NCBI GenBank assembly: GCA_002700385.1
Contig: PADC01000002.1
Span: 62,001 to 126,000, forward strand
Direction: 5' to 3'
Source: Cycloclasticus sp.
Lineage (GTDB): Bacteria; Pseudomonadota; Gammaproteobacteria; Methylococcales; Cycloclasticaceae
DNA: 64,000 nucleotides
Below are positions 1-9,851 of the stretch, piece after piece; within the stretch, counting starts at the first letter, position 1; each line of letters begins with the position of its first letter. The position numbers were made by a program, and so were the translations under genes. Below the pieces are notes generated by a model. The model was not told where the DNA came from. It searched no databases and worked only from the letters and a program-made list of their open reading frames with translations.

Positions 1-1
1 A

Positions 2-517
2 CAAAAAAATACCGCATCCGCTGGGGTTGAAACATCCGTTTCGCTGATTTTGGGTGGCCAAATTCAGGGAGACGAACCCACCCTGTATTTGATGTATTCG
101 GCCGGTAATTTTATTTCCGATTCAGACGAAACACCATTTTTGCAAATTGGTGAAAGCAAATACGGCAAACCCATTCTGGATCGCATCATTACTCGCCAAA
201 CTTCTTTAGAAGATGCCGCGCGCTGTGCGATTGTGTCCATGGATTCCACCATGAAGTCGAATGCGACGGTCGGGGCGCCTATAGAAATATTGGTTTATGA
301 AAATAATTCATTTACCAGTAATCACTATGTTCGCATGGATGAAGATGACCATTATTTGCATAATATTCGCCAAGCTTGGAGCGATACGTTGAGGAGCGGT
401 TTTGCTTCTCTGCCGCAATTCGAATGGGAGCACCGCGGGCAGTCAAATGAATTAGACAATAATGCACACACTAACGTCCTACCCATTAACCAAAACAATG
501 GAAACAATTCTCTCTAG
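2..517 (+). CDS. Anbu proteasome-like peptidase (3' part)
   Basis: C-terminal part of a proteasome-type peptidase of the Anbu family, a self-compartmentalising Ntn hydrolase related to HslV. The frame is open to the window edge (translatable from base 2), so the catalytic N-terminus lies outside. The TTG at 50 is internal, because strand-like family sequence (SVSLILGGQI) precedes it. Recognisable features are GGQIQGDEP, the YSAGNFI strand and the block LQIGESKYGKPILDR, which I know from Anbu proteins. The tail is Asn-rich and probably disordered. A transglutaminase/DUF2126 gene follows after 30 bp on the same strand. ATP-grasp and alpha-E genes lie on the opposite strand, which is the known gene company of Anbu and supports the call. 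The substrate is unknown in this family. Confidence 0.9.
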   Translation, partial: QKNTASAGVETSVSLILGGQIQGDEPTLYLMYSAGNFISDSDETPFLQIGESKYGKPILDRIITRQTSLEDAARCAIVSMDSTMKSNATVGAPIEILVYENNSFTSNHYVRMDEDDHYLHNIRQAWSDTLRSGFASLPQFEWEHRGQSNELDNNAHTNVLPINQNNGNNSL

Positions 518-547
518 TATTTTTTAACTGGCTTTCGGAGGTTTTAC

Positions 548-3500
548 ATGTCGATTCATGTCGCCATTCATCATAAAACGGTTTATAGCTATGATCGACC
601 AGTAAAACTTTCCCCGCACCTTGTTCGGTTGCGCCCGGCTGCTCACAGCCGCACCCCCATACTCAGCTATAGCCTTAATGTTTCCCCTGAAAAGCATTTC
701 GTCAACTGGCAACAAGACCCTTTCGGTAATTTTGTTGCCCGTTATGTTTTTCCAGAAGCCATTCGCCAATTCAGCATTGAGGTAGAGTTGGTGGCCGAAA
801 TGACGGTGATCAATCCCTTTGACTTTTTTGTCGAGGAATACGCCGACAAATGGCCTTTTAATTATGACGCTGAACTAAAGCAGCAACTTCGGCCTTACCT
901 TCAGATTCGCGAAGAGGGCCCATTAATTAAGGAGTGGGTGAAACCCGTCGATCGAAAACCTACTCAAATTGTCAACTTTCTGGTCAACCTTAACCAGCGC
1001 TTACAACAGGAAATTGCTTACCTGATTCGAATGGAATCGGGGGTACAAAGCTGTGAAGAAACCCTCACGAAAGCAACCGGCTCCTGCCGCGACAGCGCCT
1101 GGCTGCTGGTACAAATTTTACGTCACCTCGGTTTGGCAGCACGTTTTGTTTCAGGCTATCTGGTCCAGCTAACAGCCGATGTTAAAGCTCTGGACGGCCC
1201 CTCTGGTACTAAGGAAGATTTTACCGACTTACACGCCTGGACTGAGGTTTACGTGCCCGGTGCAGGTTGGCTTGGGCTTGACCCCACCTCCGGCTTGTTT
1301 GCAGGCGAGGGGCACATCCCTCTTTCTTGCACGCCGGACCCAGGGGCAGCAGCACCCGTGACAGGGCAGGTAGACCCTTGTGAAACTACTTTTCATTTTG
1401 AAAATAAAGTCACCCGCATTCATGAAGACCCACGCGTAACCAAACCCTATACGGAAAACCAATGGCAAGCCGTTATGGCGCTCGGCAACGCAGTAGACAA
1501 GCAGTTAGTCAAGCAAGATGTTCGTCTTACTCAGGGTGGCGAACCGACCTTTGTTTCTATTGACGATATGGATGGAGCGCAATGGAATACCACTGCGTTA
1601 GGATCGCATAAAGAAAGTTTGGCGCGGGAACTGCTTCAACGACTGAGCAAACAATTTGCCAACAAGGGACTGCTACACCTCGGCCAAGGTAAATGGTACC
1701 CCGGTGAAGAGCTGCCTCGCTGGGCGTATAACTGCTTCTTTCGACACGACAACGAACCTTTGTGGCAACACCCTGATTTACTGTCGCCACTTGAGCCTAA
1801 AGACTACGAAATAGCGGATGCACGACGCTTTGTGCAGACACTTGCTCAAAAACTCGATTTAGGTACGCGCAGTATTGCGGCGGCTTACGAAGATGCAGCG
1901 CATTACCTCCGTCAGGAAGCAAGCCTTCCGGCTGATATTGACCCTCGCGAAAGCAATCTGAAAGACCCGCTGGAGCGCCGCCGATTAGCTAAAGTGCTTA
2001 ATCAAGGCTTGGATAAGATTATCGGTTATGCACTGCCGCTGAGTTGGGACTACGCCGAAGAAAGCTGGCACAGCACACCCTGGCCTTTACGAAAAGAACG
2101 CCTCATTCTGCTGCCCGGTGACTCCCCGATGGGCTATCGATTACCCTTGGACTCGCTCCCATGGAAAATGCGTCGTCAGCCCCCCGCTTCCCCTCAAGAC
2201 CCGTTTGAAAAGCGCCAACCCCTGAATTCGGCTAGTGAAATCACGCGCCGTTACAGCCTATTCGAGCCAACCTTACCAAACCCACAAGTCATCCAAGAGC
2301 AAGCGTTGGCCGATGAGGAAGACAGTGTTGAAGACATCCCTCATACCGCTCTTTGCATACAACCCCGAGAAGGCCGTTTATGGATTTTCATGCCTCCACT
2401 CACTCATCTTGAGCATTGGATTGAGCTGGTAGGCGCGATAGAGGCGACTGCAAAGCAATGTAATATCGCTATTGAAATAGAAGGCTACGAACCACCGGAT
2501 GATGCCCGTCTGAGAAAACTGGCGGTCACACCAGATCCCGGCGTCATTGAGGTAAATATTCACCCAGCCCATAACTGGCAAGAACTGGTCAGCAATACAG
2601 AAGCTCTTTACGAACAGGCGCGATTGACTCGACTCGGCACAGAAAAATTTATGCTGGATGGCCGCCACACGGGTACAGGGGGTGGCAACCATGTCACCTT
2701 GGGAGCCGCTGATCCTGTTGATAGTCCGATGCTGCGCCGCCCTGATCTACTGGGTAGCCTCGTGCTTTTCTGGCAGCACCACCCTTCACTCTCATACCTG
2801 TTTTCTGGTCTGTTTATTGGCCCCACCTCGCAAGCACCCAGAGTCGATGAGGCACGTGATGATGCGCTTTATGAGCTTGAAATTGCACTCCAACAGCTCA
2901 AACCGGGGGAAGAGGCAGAGCCCTGGCTGGTAGACCGCCTGTTTCGTAATTTACTGGTGGATATTACCGGCAATACCCACCGTTCCGAATTCTGCATCGA
3001 CAAACTCTATAATCCCGGTGGCGGCGCTGGCCGACAAGGTCTTTTGGAGTTTCGAGGCTTCGAAATGCCACCTCATTGGCAGATGAGCTCAGTACAAATG
3101 CTGTTGCTGCGTGCTCTGGTAGCAAGTTTCTGGGAGAAACCTTATCGCGGCCGCCCTGCCCGCTGGGGAACTGCGTTGCATGACCGGTTTATGTTGCCTC
3201 ATTATGTGCAGATGGACTTTCAACAAGTCCTGGACAGCTTGAAAGATCACGGCTTTGATTTTGATCCTGCCTGGTTTGCACCATTTTTTGAATTTCGCTT
3301 TCCCCATTATGGTGCAATTCTTCGCCAGGGAATGAGCCTGAAACTTCATGGTGCCATTGAGCCCTGGCATGTATTAGGCGAAGAGGTCACTTCTCAAGGT
3401 ACATCCCGCTTTGTCGACTCTTCAGTTGAACGGCTTCAGGTAAAAGTGGAAAACTTCAATCGTGAACGCTATATACTCACCTGCAATGGTCGGCGTGTGC

Positions 3501-3841
3501 CCTTACAAAAAACCGATATAAACGGCGAGTATGTTGCAGGAATCCGTTTTAAAGCGTGGCAACCCGCCTTTGGCCTGCACCCGCATCTACCAAGTGATGC
3601 ACCACTGGTGTTTGATATCGTTGATCTGGCTAATGAAAAAAGCATTGGCGGCTGCACTTACCATGTTGCTCACCCCAGCGGCCGAAACTACGAAACCCTG
3701 CCGGTGAACGCCAACGAAGCAGAGGCAAGACGTATCTCAAGGTTCTGGGATCACGGACACACGCCCGGAACGCTATTACCGAAGGTGGAGCCGACTAACC
3801 CGGACTTCCCCTGCACTTTGGATTTGCGTTTCAGGCCCTAA
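548..3841 (+). CDS. Transglutaminase-like / DUF2126 fusion protein
   Basis: Large two-part protein of 1097 residues. The N-terminal ~300 residues form a bacterial transglutaminase-like (papain-fold) domain with a visible catalytic triad: Cys180 in GSCRDSAW, His229 in DLHAW and Asp245 in GLDPTSG. The remaining ~800 residues match the DUF2126 region usually fused to it; HTGTGGGNH near residue 715 is a good landmark. The ATG at 548 has a strong ribosome binding site (GGAGG, 8 bases upstream). No signal peptide is seen, so it is probably cytoplasmic. These proteins co-occur with Anbu, circularly permuted ATP-grasp and alpha-E proteins and are predicted to make or cleave isopeptide or peptide bonds. 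The exact reaction is not established. The length is normal for the fused form. Confidence 0.93.
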   Translation: MSIHVAIHHKTVYSYDRPVKLSPHLVRLRPAAHSRTPILSYSLNVSPEKHFVNWQQDPFGNFVARYVFPEAIRQFSIEVELVAEMTVINPFDFFVEEYADKWPFNYDAELKQQLRPYLQIREEGPLIKEWVKPVDRKPTQIVNFLVNLNQRLQQEIAYLIRMESGVQSCEETLTKATGSCRDSAWLLVQILRHLGLAARFVSGYLVQLTADVKALDGPSGTKEDFTDLHAWTEVYVPGAGWLGLDPTSGLFAGEGHIPLSCTPDPGAAAPVTGQVDPCETTFHFENKVTRIHEDPRVTKPYTENQWQAVMALGNAVDKQLVKQDVRLTQGGEPTFVSIDDMDGAQWNTTALGSHKESLARELLQRLSKQFANKGLLHLGQGKWYPGEELPRWAYNCFFRHDNEPLWQHPDLLSPLEPKDYEIADARRFVQTLAQKLDLGTRSIAAAYEDAAHYLRQEASLPADIDPRESNLKDPLERRRLAKVLNQGLDKIIGYALPLSWDYAEESWHSTPWPLRKERLILLPGDSPMGYRLPLDSLPWKMRRQPPASPQDPFEKRQPLNSASEITRRYSLFEPTLPNPQVIQEQALADEEDSVEDIPHTALCIQPREGRLWIFMPPLTHLEHWIELVGAIEATAKQCNIAIEIEGYEPPDDARLRKLAVTPDPGVIEVNIHPAHNWQELVSNTEALYEQARLTRLGTEKFMLDGRHTGTGGGNHVTLGAADPVDSPMLRRPDLLGSLVLFWQHHPSLSYLFSGLFIGPTSQAPRVDEARDDALYELEIALQQLKPGEEAEPWLVDRLFRNLLVDITGNTHRSEFCIDKLYNPGGGAGRQGLLEFRGFEMPPHWQMSSVQMLLLRALVASFWEKPYRGRPARWGTALHDRFMLPHYVQMDFQQVLDSLKDHGFDFDPAWFAPFFEFRFPHYGAILRQGMSLKLHGAIEPWHVLGEEVTSQGTSRFVDSSVERLQVKVENFNRERYILTCNGRRVPLQKTDINGEYVAGIRFKAWQPAFGLHPHLPSDAPLVFDIVDLANEKSIGGCTYHVAHPSGRNYETLPVNANEAEARRISRFWDHGHTPGTLLPKVEPTNPDFPCTLDLRFRP

Positions 3842-3864
3842 GCCAAAATAAGCGGCTCCAGTTA

Positions 3865-4896
3865 TTAGCCTGTTGACAGATTTGGCTTGGCATACGCCTG
3901 CATGCGTGCTTGATGTACAAAACGCAACTTATCAGCAACCGCTGGGGTCACTACAAAAGGATAAGCGTCAGCCAGGCCAATACTGCGGTTTAGCTCATTC
4001 AGTGTGACGGAAAAACTATCCCATACATTGATGAGACTGTTGATGTCGTTGCTATCAAAAGTATCAATTACACCCCTTTGCACAGCGGTCTCCAAGGTAT
4101 CAATGATATGCAGGTAATGGGCAAAACATTCGGCCCAATCTTCACTGGGATGAGAAGAAGCATAGGCGCTGATATGACTGAGTTCCCAACCCGGCAGCGG
4201 GCCTTCTGCATGGTATTGCTGTAAGGCAGCACTGTAAGGTTGCCTTGGATCACCAAACAGCGCAGTAAATGCGGTTAGATCATTCACTAACAGCTCATCA
4301 TAATAATGCCCCACCTCATGTCGCATATGGCCTAGCAGTGTGCGATAACGCTCGCTGCTTTGCTCGCGCTGCCAGATTCTCTGCACATCGTCGGCTTCAA
4401 TCACATTAATGGTAATCACACCATTCTGGTGACCTGTGGCGATAAATTCATCAGCCACATCCGGGTTGCTGCGTTTATCTTCAAGAAAGTCAAAACATAA
4501 ACCCCTTGGGTAACCTCCAACCGGTGCTTCCAGAGGCAGACCAAGAGTCAATAAGCCAAACAACAACCTGCGTTTCGCCTCTTCCAGTTTATTCCAGTGG
4601 GTCAGGTTGTCCTTTTTAGAAAGATCCGGGATTGTGCGATTAAGTCGGCATGAAAGACATAGTTCATGATTATCGGCAGCGTTTAAAACTGCATTACAAA
4701 CGTTGTATTGTTTTCGATAGCCACATGGTTTGACAAGTTCCCCACTGCCAGGTAACTGCCAATGATCATCGCTGAGAATCTGCAATGCAACCATGGTTCC
4801 GCGCTCTGGTGAGTATGCCACCAGCCGCTGACAATGAACACACACCCGGTTTTCAAGGAAAATTTCTCCGCCGCAAATACAATTGAAACGCCGCAC
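3865..4896 (-). CDS. Putative zinc-binding metallopeptidase with N-terminal zinc ribbons (Peptidase_Mx type)
   Basis: Protein of 343 residues. The N-terminus has two Cys-rich zinc-ribbon-like clusters (Cys6, Cys8, Cys19, Cys22; then Cys58, Cys67, Cys80, Cys83). The central metallopeptidase signature is HEVGHYYDEL at residues 193-202 (HExxH), and a downstream SEDWAECFAHY segment probably gives the third zinc ligand. This arrangement fits the 'putative zinc-binding metallo-peptidase' family (formerly DUF2248). It is the last gene of the minus-strand arm, 8 bp after the alpha-E gene, so it is probably co-transcribed with ATP-grasp and alpha-E and may process the peptide product of that system. 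No signal peptide is present. The function is inferred from the motif and the operon; no substrate can be named. Confidence 0.85.
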   Translation of the reverse strand: MRRFNCICGGEIFLENRVCVHCQRLVAYSPERGTMVALQILSDDHWQLPGSGELVKPCGYRKQYNVCNAVLNAADNHELCLSCRLNRTIPDLSKKDNLTHWNKLEEAKRRLLFGLLTLGLPLEAPVGGYPRGLCFDFLEDKRSNPDVADEFIATGHQNGVITINVIEADDVQRIWQREQSSERYRTLLGHMRHEVGHYYDELLVNDLTAFTALFGDPRQPYSAALQQYHAEGPLPGWELSHISAYASSHPSEDWAECFAHYLHIIDTLETAVQRGVIDTFDSNDINSLINVWDSFSVTLNELNRSIGLADAYPFVVTPAVADKLRFVHQARMQAYAKPNLSTG

Positions 4897-4904
4897 CGCT
4901 GACC

Positions 4905-5840
4905 TTAATCAGTTATACCAAAATAGGTATCCACAATGACGCCATGTAAATTGCCAATACCCAGTTGCAACTCATCAACATATTTGTGTAAGCCACTTCG
5001 ACGAAGCATCTTAATATCCACAGACTCTAATTCTTCAATTAAGGCATTTAGCTTACGCCTAGACGTATGAGGTTTATGCAGCACCTTAAGACAAGCGCCA
5101 ACCTCATCCAGACAATGATGAATAGAGCGGGGAAACTCGGAACTTTTTAGCAGATAACCCAAGATAGCTGTACCACTGATACCAACAAACCCTTGTTGAC
5201 GATAGGCCTGAAAGGCATTGAGTGATTTGAGCACACTGATCCATCGGACGGTAGCAAAAGCGGGGTTTATTTCTTCCTGATCGGGCAATAACTGCGCCGC
5301 ACCAACATCTATAATACGGCTACTCATATCAGCACGTTCCAGATTACGGCCAATAAGCAAAAACTGATAGGCATCGTCATGAGGCAGGGTGCCCATTGAG
5401 ATACCGATAATAGTCTGGCAACGGCAAATCAGCGCGCTCATAAAATCATTCCGTTTACGACGACTCAAAGAACCTTTTGCGTACTCTGACGAAAAATGAT
5501 AAAGCTCGTTGATCTGCTGCCACATCTCGTTGGGAATAATATCACGAGAAACACGCGCATTCTCTCGTGCCGAATCAATGCAATTGATGATCGAATTAGT
5601 GTTACGTTTGTCGGTGATTAAAAATTTCATGACCGCTCGTTCGCTCTGGTCTTCATCAAACAGTTCCTTAAACTGCTCCTCTGCCCCAAAAACGCGAACC
5701 AGCTCATACCATTCGACAGCGGCATGACGAGGCAGGTCGAGCAATAAATTACTGGTGCTGTTAATTAAGCGTGTCGTGTCTTCAGCTCGCTCCATATAAC
5801 GAGCCATCCAGTAAATATTTTCGGCAACCCTAGAAAGCAT
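4905..5840 (-). CDS. Alpha-E domain-containing protein
   Basis: All-helical protein of 311 residues of the alpha-E family (Pfam PF04168). It begins with the characteristic MLSRVAENIYWMARYMERAEDTTRL segment and carries a second family signature around LIGRNLERADMSSRIIDVG. The family has no demonstrated enzyme activity and is nearly always encoded beside a circularly permuted ATP-grasp protein, often with a transglutaminase and Anbu. Its start shares one base with the stop of the upstream ATP-grasp gene (5840), which indicates translational coupling. It is followed after 8 bp by the metallopeptidase gene. It probably acts as a partner or scaffold of the ATP-grasp ligase, which is inference. Confidence 0.92.
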   Translation of the reverse strand: MLSRVAENIYWMARYMERAEDTTRLINSTSNLLLDLPRHAAVEWYELVRVFGAEEQFKELFDEDQSERAVMKFLITDKRNTNSIINCIDSARENARVSRDIIPNEMWQQINELYHFSSEYAKGSLSRRKRNDFMSALICRCQTIIGISMGTLPHDDAYQFLLIGRNLERADMSSRIIDVGAAQLLPDQEEINPAFATVRWISVLKSLNAFQAYRQQGFVGISGTAILGYLLKSSEFPRSIHHCLDEVGACLKVLHKPHTSRRKLNALIEELESVDIKMLRRSGLHKYVDELQLGIGNLHGVIVDTYFGITD

Positions 5841-7297
5841 TATTTTTCTCCTCCCATATCGACCACCCAGGTATCTTTACTGCCACCACCCTGAGAGGAG
5901 TTCACCACCAAAGAACCTTCAATCATAGCCACCCGACTTAAACCGCCGGTTGTTGAGTAAAGGTTTTTACTTTGTAATGTAAAAGGACGGAGATCGACAT
6001 GACGCGGCGCCATTCCCCCATCATCAACCAGTGTCGGCACAGTTGAAAGGTTTAAGGTCGGTTGCGCGATGTAATTACGTGGATTCTCCTTTATTAATTT
6101 AGCAAACTGCTTAATTTGCTTTTTAGTTGCTCTGGGGCCAATGAGCAAGCCATAACCACCCGATTCATTAGCCGGCTTCACCACCAGCTCTTCCAGGTGT
6201 TCCAAAACATAATCCCGGTCGTCATCTCGCATGCACAGGTAAGTCGGGACATTAGGAATGATAGCTTCCTCGTTAAGGTAGTATCGAATCAACTCAGGGA
6301 CAAAAGCATAAACCACTTTGTCATCTGCCACACCCGCACCCGGTGCGTTAGCAATCCCCACCTTACCGGCTCTCCATGCTCGCATGAGTCCCGGCACGCC
6401 TAAGGTCGAATCCTTACGAAACACTTCCGGATCGAGGAAATCGTCATCGATCCGTCGATAAATCACATCCACACGCTTTAAACCATAAATGGTTTTCATG
6501 TAAACGCAGTCGTCGCTATCGACCAGCAAATCACTGCCTTGGACCAATTCGGCACCCATCTGTTGTGCCAAATAACTGTGTTCAAAGTAAGCGGAATTGT
6601 ATATACCCGGCGTCAACACCACCACCTCGGGTTGTTCACCCTGACGAGGAGAAAGAGCGGCGAGCATCTCGTATAGCTGAACGGTGTAATCATCCACGGG
6701 AAGGATGTCAATATTTTCAAACAGTTCGGGAAAAACACGCTTCATCACATGGCGATTCTCCAACATATAAGAGACACCCGAGGGCACTCGCAGGTTATCT
6801 TCCAAAACATACTGCGTGCCATCACCACCTGTAACAAGATCAGTGCCACAAATATGGGCCCACACCTGATGAGGTGGAGTCACGCCTTCACATTGCTTAC
6901 GATAATTAACCGAACCCGACAGTATGCCTTTTGGAAAAACACCGTCCTTAACCACCTGCTGATCGTGATAAAGGTCATTAATAAACATATTCAAGGCTTT
7001 CAGACGTTGCTTAAGACCGCTTTCAGTTATTGCCCAATCATGACTGGAAATCATTCGTGGAATCAAATCCATCGGCCAAACGCGGTCAATATTACTTCCT
7101 TCACTGTAAACAGTAAAAGAGATACCAAGAGACTTCATCGCAAGATCGGAAGCCTGCCTGAGCTCTACAACCTCTTCATCTGTTAAACCAGAAAAATAAC
7201 GACACAACTGACGGGCCACCGCCCTTGGCTTGCCCTGATTGGCAATCAACTCATCGTAACCCTTTAACGGACCGTACTTAGCAAAATCTAATGTCAT
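5840..7297 (-). CDS. Circularly permuted type 2 ATP-grasp protein
   Basis: Protein of 485 residues of the circularly permuted ATP-grasp group, predicted ATP-dependent carboxylate-amine (peptide) ligases. Landmarks are LRVPSGVSYMLENR near residue 170, the VVKPANESGGYGLLIGP nucleotide-binding segment near residue 370, and the C-terminal GGLSRVA and SSQGGGSKDTWV motifs typical of the group. The ATG at 7297 is preceded by AGAGGG. It is the first gene of the minus-strand arm, with its promoter expected in the 250 bp between 7298 and 7547. Together with alpha-E and the metallopeptidase it faces the anbu/transglutaminase arm. The family is known to associate with Anbu; the amino-acid substrate is unknown. 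Confidence 0.93.
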   Translation of the reverse strand: MTLDFAKYGPLKGYDELIANQGKPRAVARQLCRYFSGLTDEEVVELRQASDLAMKSLGISFTVYSEGSNIDRVWPMDLIPRMISSHDWAITESGLKQRLKALNMFINDLYHDQQVVKDGVFPKGILSGSVNYRKQCEGVTPPHQVWAHICGTDLVTGGDGTQYVLEDNLRVPSGVSYMLENRHVMKRVFPELFENIDILPVDDYTVQLYEMLAALSPRQGEQPEVVVLTPGIYNSAYFEHSYLAQQMGAELVQGSDLLVDSDDCVYMKTIYGLKRVDVIYRRIDDDFLDPEVFRKDSTLGVPGLMRAWRAGKVGIANAPGAGVADDKVVYAFVPELIRYYLNEEAIIPNVPTYLCMRDDDRDYVLEHLEELVVKPANESGGYGLLIGPRATKKQIKQFAKLIKENPRNYIAQPTLNLSTVPTLVDDGGMAPRHVDLRPFTLQSKNLYSTTGGLSRVAMIEGSLVVNSSQGGGSKDTWVVDMGGEK

Positions 7298-7547
7298 GAT
7301 CGCCCTCTTTATAAAAGACCTTTCACCATAATACTACTCTCACTTATTCAAAGTGGCTCATACAAGAACCGTGCAAAATCCTTTGCATACCCACTGTATT
7401 TATAGCATTATTCGTGCCGTTAACCGTATATTACCATTCAATAGTTAAAGCTCAATACAAAAGCAGTTTTGATATCTTAACCTGTTCTCATATGGCGTCT
7501 AAATCTGACAATGTTTATATGGCTGTTTTATAACCGTAAAAACGCCT

Positions 7548-8630
7548 TTATTTACCAATCCATTCTATATAACCAATGCCAGATTCTTTCAGATTTTGAA
7601 TATCGTGTCCGCCAAACCATATTTTGAAACGGCCATCTTCATACAACGCAGAAGGCGCACGAATTTCAGTTTTAGTCCAACTGACATCGTCTCTTTTCAG
7701 GAGACTTTGCTCATCCTCTATAAAATTGATGCCATCTGTCGATACAGCGTGATGCAGGGCAACTTGCTGCCAACTGGGTTTATTTGCAATCACGTCGTAG
7801 AAAAGATGCACCTTATTGTTAACGACAACTGCGCTTGGCGTGGAATATCCTAAAAATTGCTCTGGTGCATCGCTTGGATACAGAGGGCCCTGGGTAAGAA
7901 TTTTTTTCATCGGCGAAAAAGTCACACCATCATCCGACACGATATAACCAATAGCTGATTGATTGCTCGGACTACCTCCACCATCACGCCGGCCAGATGC
8001 ATGGAAATAAACATATAACCGATTTTTGAATACGACAGCGCCAGGTTCAGCAACGTGAAATCCATTCCAATCACGGAAGAAATTTCCCGTTGGCTTTATT
8101 AATGGTGTTTTTGATACTCGCCGCCAAACAACTCCATCGTTGGATATAGCATGCCCTATGGCCATTTTTTGCCTGATCAAGCCCTTGACTATACCGGTGT
8201 AGAACATATGATACTGGCCCTTGAAATGCACAATTGACGGTGTTTCTACTGAGTCCTCATCAAAACTACCGGATTGGCCTAATGCCAACAAGGGACGGGG
8301 ATTCATGACCCAATGAATACCGTCCTTTGATGTGCCACGAAATGGCAACACCGTCCCCCATTGACCCCCTACATTGGCCGTTGCATACATAACATAATGT
8401 TCATTGATTTTAATGACTGATGGGTCATTCCATAAGGCTTTTGACATATAGTCGCCAAAACTCAGTACACGATGCACGGTACCTTGCGGAGAAACTTCAT
8501 GAGCGATGCGACTCAACGACCCCGTTTTAACTTGTTCGATTTTGTTAACGGGCGGTATTTCATTTGTTTTTACGGGCGGCACACAGCCTACAAATACCGT
8601 CAACATCATTATTATCAAACCTGACTTCAC
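7548..8630 (-). CDS. Beta-propeller glycosidase-like lipoprotein (GH43/GH32-like)
   Basis: Predicted lipoprotein of 360 residues. The N-terminus is a short hydrophobic signal ending in a lipobox-like VFVGC (Cys at about residue 16), followed by a Pro/Thr/Asn-rich linker. The mature part has repeated 'YxMYYT...G...S.DGxxW' blades (YVMYATANVGG, YHMFYTGIVKG, YVYFHASG, VHLFYDVI, FKIWFGG), the pattern of five-bladed beta-propeller glycosidase-like proteins related to GH43, GH32 or GH117. I cannot identify the specificity, nor confirm the catalytic acids. It lies 89 bp downstream of nudK on the same strand, and no polysaccharide-utilisation genes are nearby. It could be a non-catalytic sugar-binding propeller. 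Confidence 0.65.
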   Translation of the reverse strand: MKSGLIIMMLTVFVGCVPPVKTNEIPPVNKIEQVKTGSLSRIAHEVSPQGTVHRVLSFGDYMSKALWNDPSVIKINEHYVMYATANVGGQWGTVLPFRGTSKDGIHWVMNPRPLLALGQSGSFDEDSVETPSIVHFKGQYHMFYTGIVKGLIRQKMAIGHAISNDGVVWRRVSKTPLIKPTGNFFRDWNGFHVAEPGAVVFKNRLYVYFHASGRRDGGGSPSNQSAIGYIVSDDGVTFSPMKKILTQGPLYPSDAPEQFLGYSTPSAVVVNNKVHLFYDVIANKPSWQQVALHHAVSTDGINFIEDEQSLLKRDDVSWTKTEIRAPSALYEDGRFKIWFGGHDIQNLKESGIGYIEWIGK

Positions 8631-8719
8631 TATGACCTCCTGTCTTATTTTGCTTTACTGTGTTCTATGCAATTATGGATTCTACATTTCTTGATAACTA
8701 AAGCCGTGCTGGGGAAAGT

Positions 8720-9313
8720 TTATTTCGCTGTTAAGCAGCTTATATTCAATTTTGCATACTGAAGCAACATGATGGTTTTTGCATCGACAATTTCACCACG
8801 CTCTATCATCGCGTAAGCCTCATCAAATTTAAGCTCCAATACTTCAATATTTTCTTGTTCGTGAGCTAAGCCACCGCCCTTGCCCACTTTCATTTGCGGG
8901 CTATATTCTGCTATAAAAAAATGAATGATTTCAGTCACTGCACCGGGCGACATATAGGCTTGAAAAACTTTTTTTACGGCTTCAACTTTATAGCCGGTTT
9001 CCTCTTCTGTTTCTTTTTTAATACAATGTTCTGGGCTATCGCCTTCCAATAATCCAGCGCAGGTTTCAATTAATAAACCACTGCGGTGGCCATTTAAGTA
9101 GCTCGGCAAACGAAACTGACGCGTTAAAATAATATGTCGTTTTTCTCGATTATAAAGGAGGATTGTTGCGCCATTTCCACGGTCATACACTTCCCTTTTT
9201 TGCTGTTGCCAACAACCATCATCTGCTTGAAAGTCAAACGTATAGTTGTGTAGTGTGTACCAGTTATTTGATAATAACTTTTTGTGTATATTTTTAATGA
9301 ACTGACGACTCAT
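8720..9313 (-). CDS. nudK: NudK-type Nudix hydrolase (GDP-mannose pyrophosphatase)
   Basis: Nudix hydrolase closely resembling E. coli NudK, which cleaves GDP-mannose and related nucleotide sugars to mannose-1-phosphate and GMP. The resemblance includes [17 protein letters not shown], the Nudix box variant GLLEGDSPE...KETEEETGY, and [18 protein letters not shown]. An in-frame upstream ATG at 9373 would add 20 residues overlapping rimI. I prefer the ATG at 9313 ([12 protein letters not shown]), because it lines up with the NudK N-terminus and clears the rimI stop at 9342. The ribosome binding site is weak (GGAG about 15 bases upstream). It is probably the fourth gene of pssA-udg-rimI-nudK. The specificity assignment rests on sequence resemblance only. 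Confidence 0.88.
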   Translation of the reverse strand: MSRQFIKNIHKKLLSNNWYTLHNYTFDFQADDGCWQQQKREVYDRGNGATILLYNREKRHIILTRQFRLPSYLNGHRSGLLIETCAGLLEGDSPEHCIKKETEEETGYKVEAVKKVFQAYMSPGAVTEIIHFFIAEYSPQMKVGKGGGLAHEQENIEVLELKFDEAYAMIERGEIVDAKTIMLLQYAKLNISCLTAK

Positions 9314-9341
9314 TTCTAAGACAGGCTCCGTCCTTAATACC

Positions 9342-9851
9342 CTATTCCAACTGATAAGAAAGCACCAAGGCATCTTCGCGCCCTTCTTTAGCGGGGTAAT
9401 AGTTTTTACGTTGACCGATTTGTTTAAACCCCGCCTTTTTGTATAGCTTAACCGCCACAGTGTTGGAAGGCCGCACTTCTAAAAAAACACTTTCTGCCTT
9501 TTTCTTCTTTGCAATGGTGAGTGTTTCTTGAAGAAATTGACGCCCTATCCCTTTACCTGTGTAGGCAGGATCCAGACAAATGTTCAGGATATGCGCCTCT
9601 GCAGCGGCGACAGATAAGATAACGTAACCGATCAGCTGCTCATTTTTTACATATGCCCAATTTGAATACCCAACTTTCAGACAATCTTTAAAAATACTTT
9701 CGCTCCATGGGTAGTGATACATTTTCTCTTCAATCGCTAAGACAGCACCAATATCATGCTCTTTTAATGGGCGAATATACAACGAAGGTTTTTTAGATAA
9801 GCCCAATAAAGCCGCAAGTCTAGCCAGCATATCGATTAGTCGCCTGCTCAT
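9342..9851 (-). CDS. rimI: Ribosomal protein alanine N-acetyltransferase RimI
   Basis: GNAT-family acetyltransferase of 169 residues. It acetylates the N-terminal alanine of ribosomal protein bS18 in E. coli. Acetyl-CoA-binding motif A is [11 protein letters not shown] at residues 97-107. The family block [19 protein letters not shown] and the ending [16 protein letters not shown] are typical of RimI. The annotated start overlaps the upstream glycosylase-like gene by 32 bp and gives an extra ~20 N-terminal residues compared with E. coli RimI. An internal ATG at 9830 would give a more usual length, so the start is uncertain. Gene order with the uracil-DNA-glycosylase-like gene directly upstream is common in gammaproteobacteria. 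Confidence 0.92.
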   Translation of the reverse strand: MSRRLIDMLARLAALLGLSKKPSLYIRPLKEHDIGAVLAIEEKMYHYPWSESIFKDCLKVGYSNWAYVKNEQLIGYVILSVAAAEAHILNICLDPAYTGKGIGRQFLQETLTIAKKKKAESVFLEVRPSNTVAVKLYKKAGFKQIGQRKNYYPAKEGREDALVLSYQLE

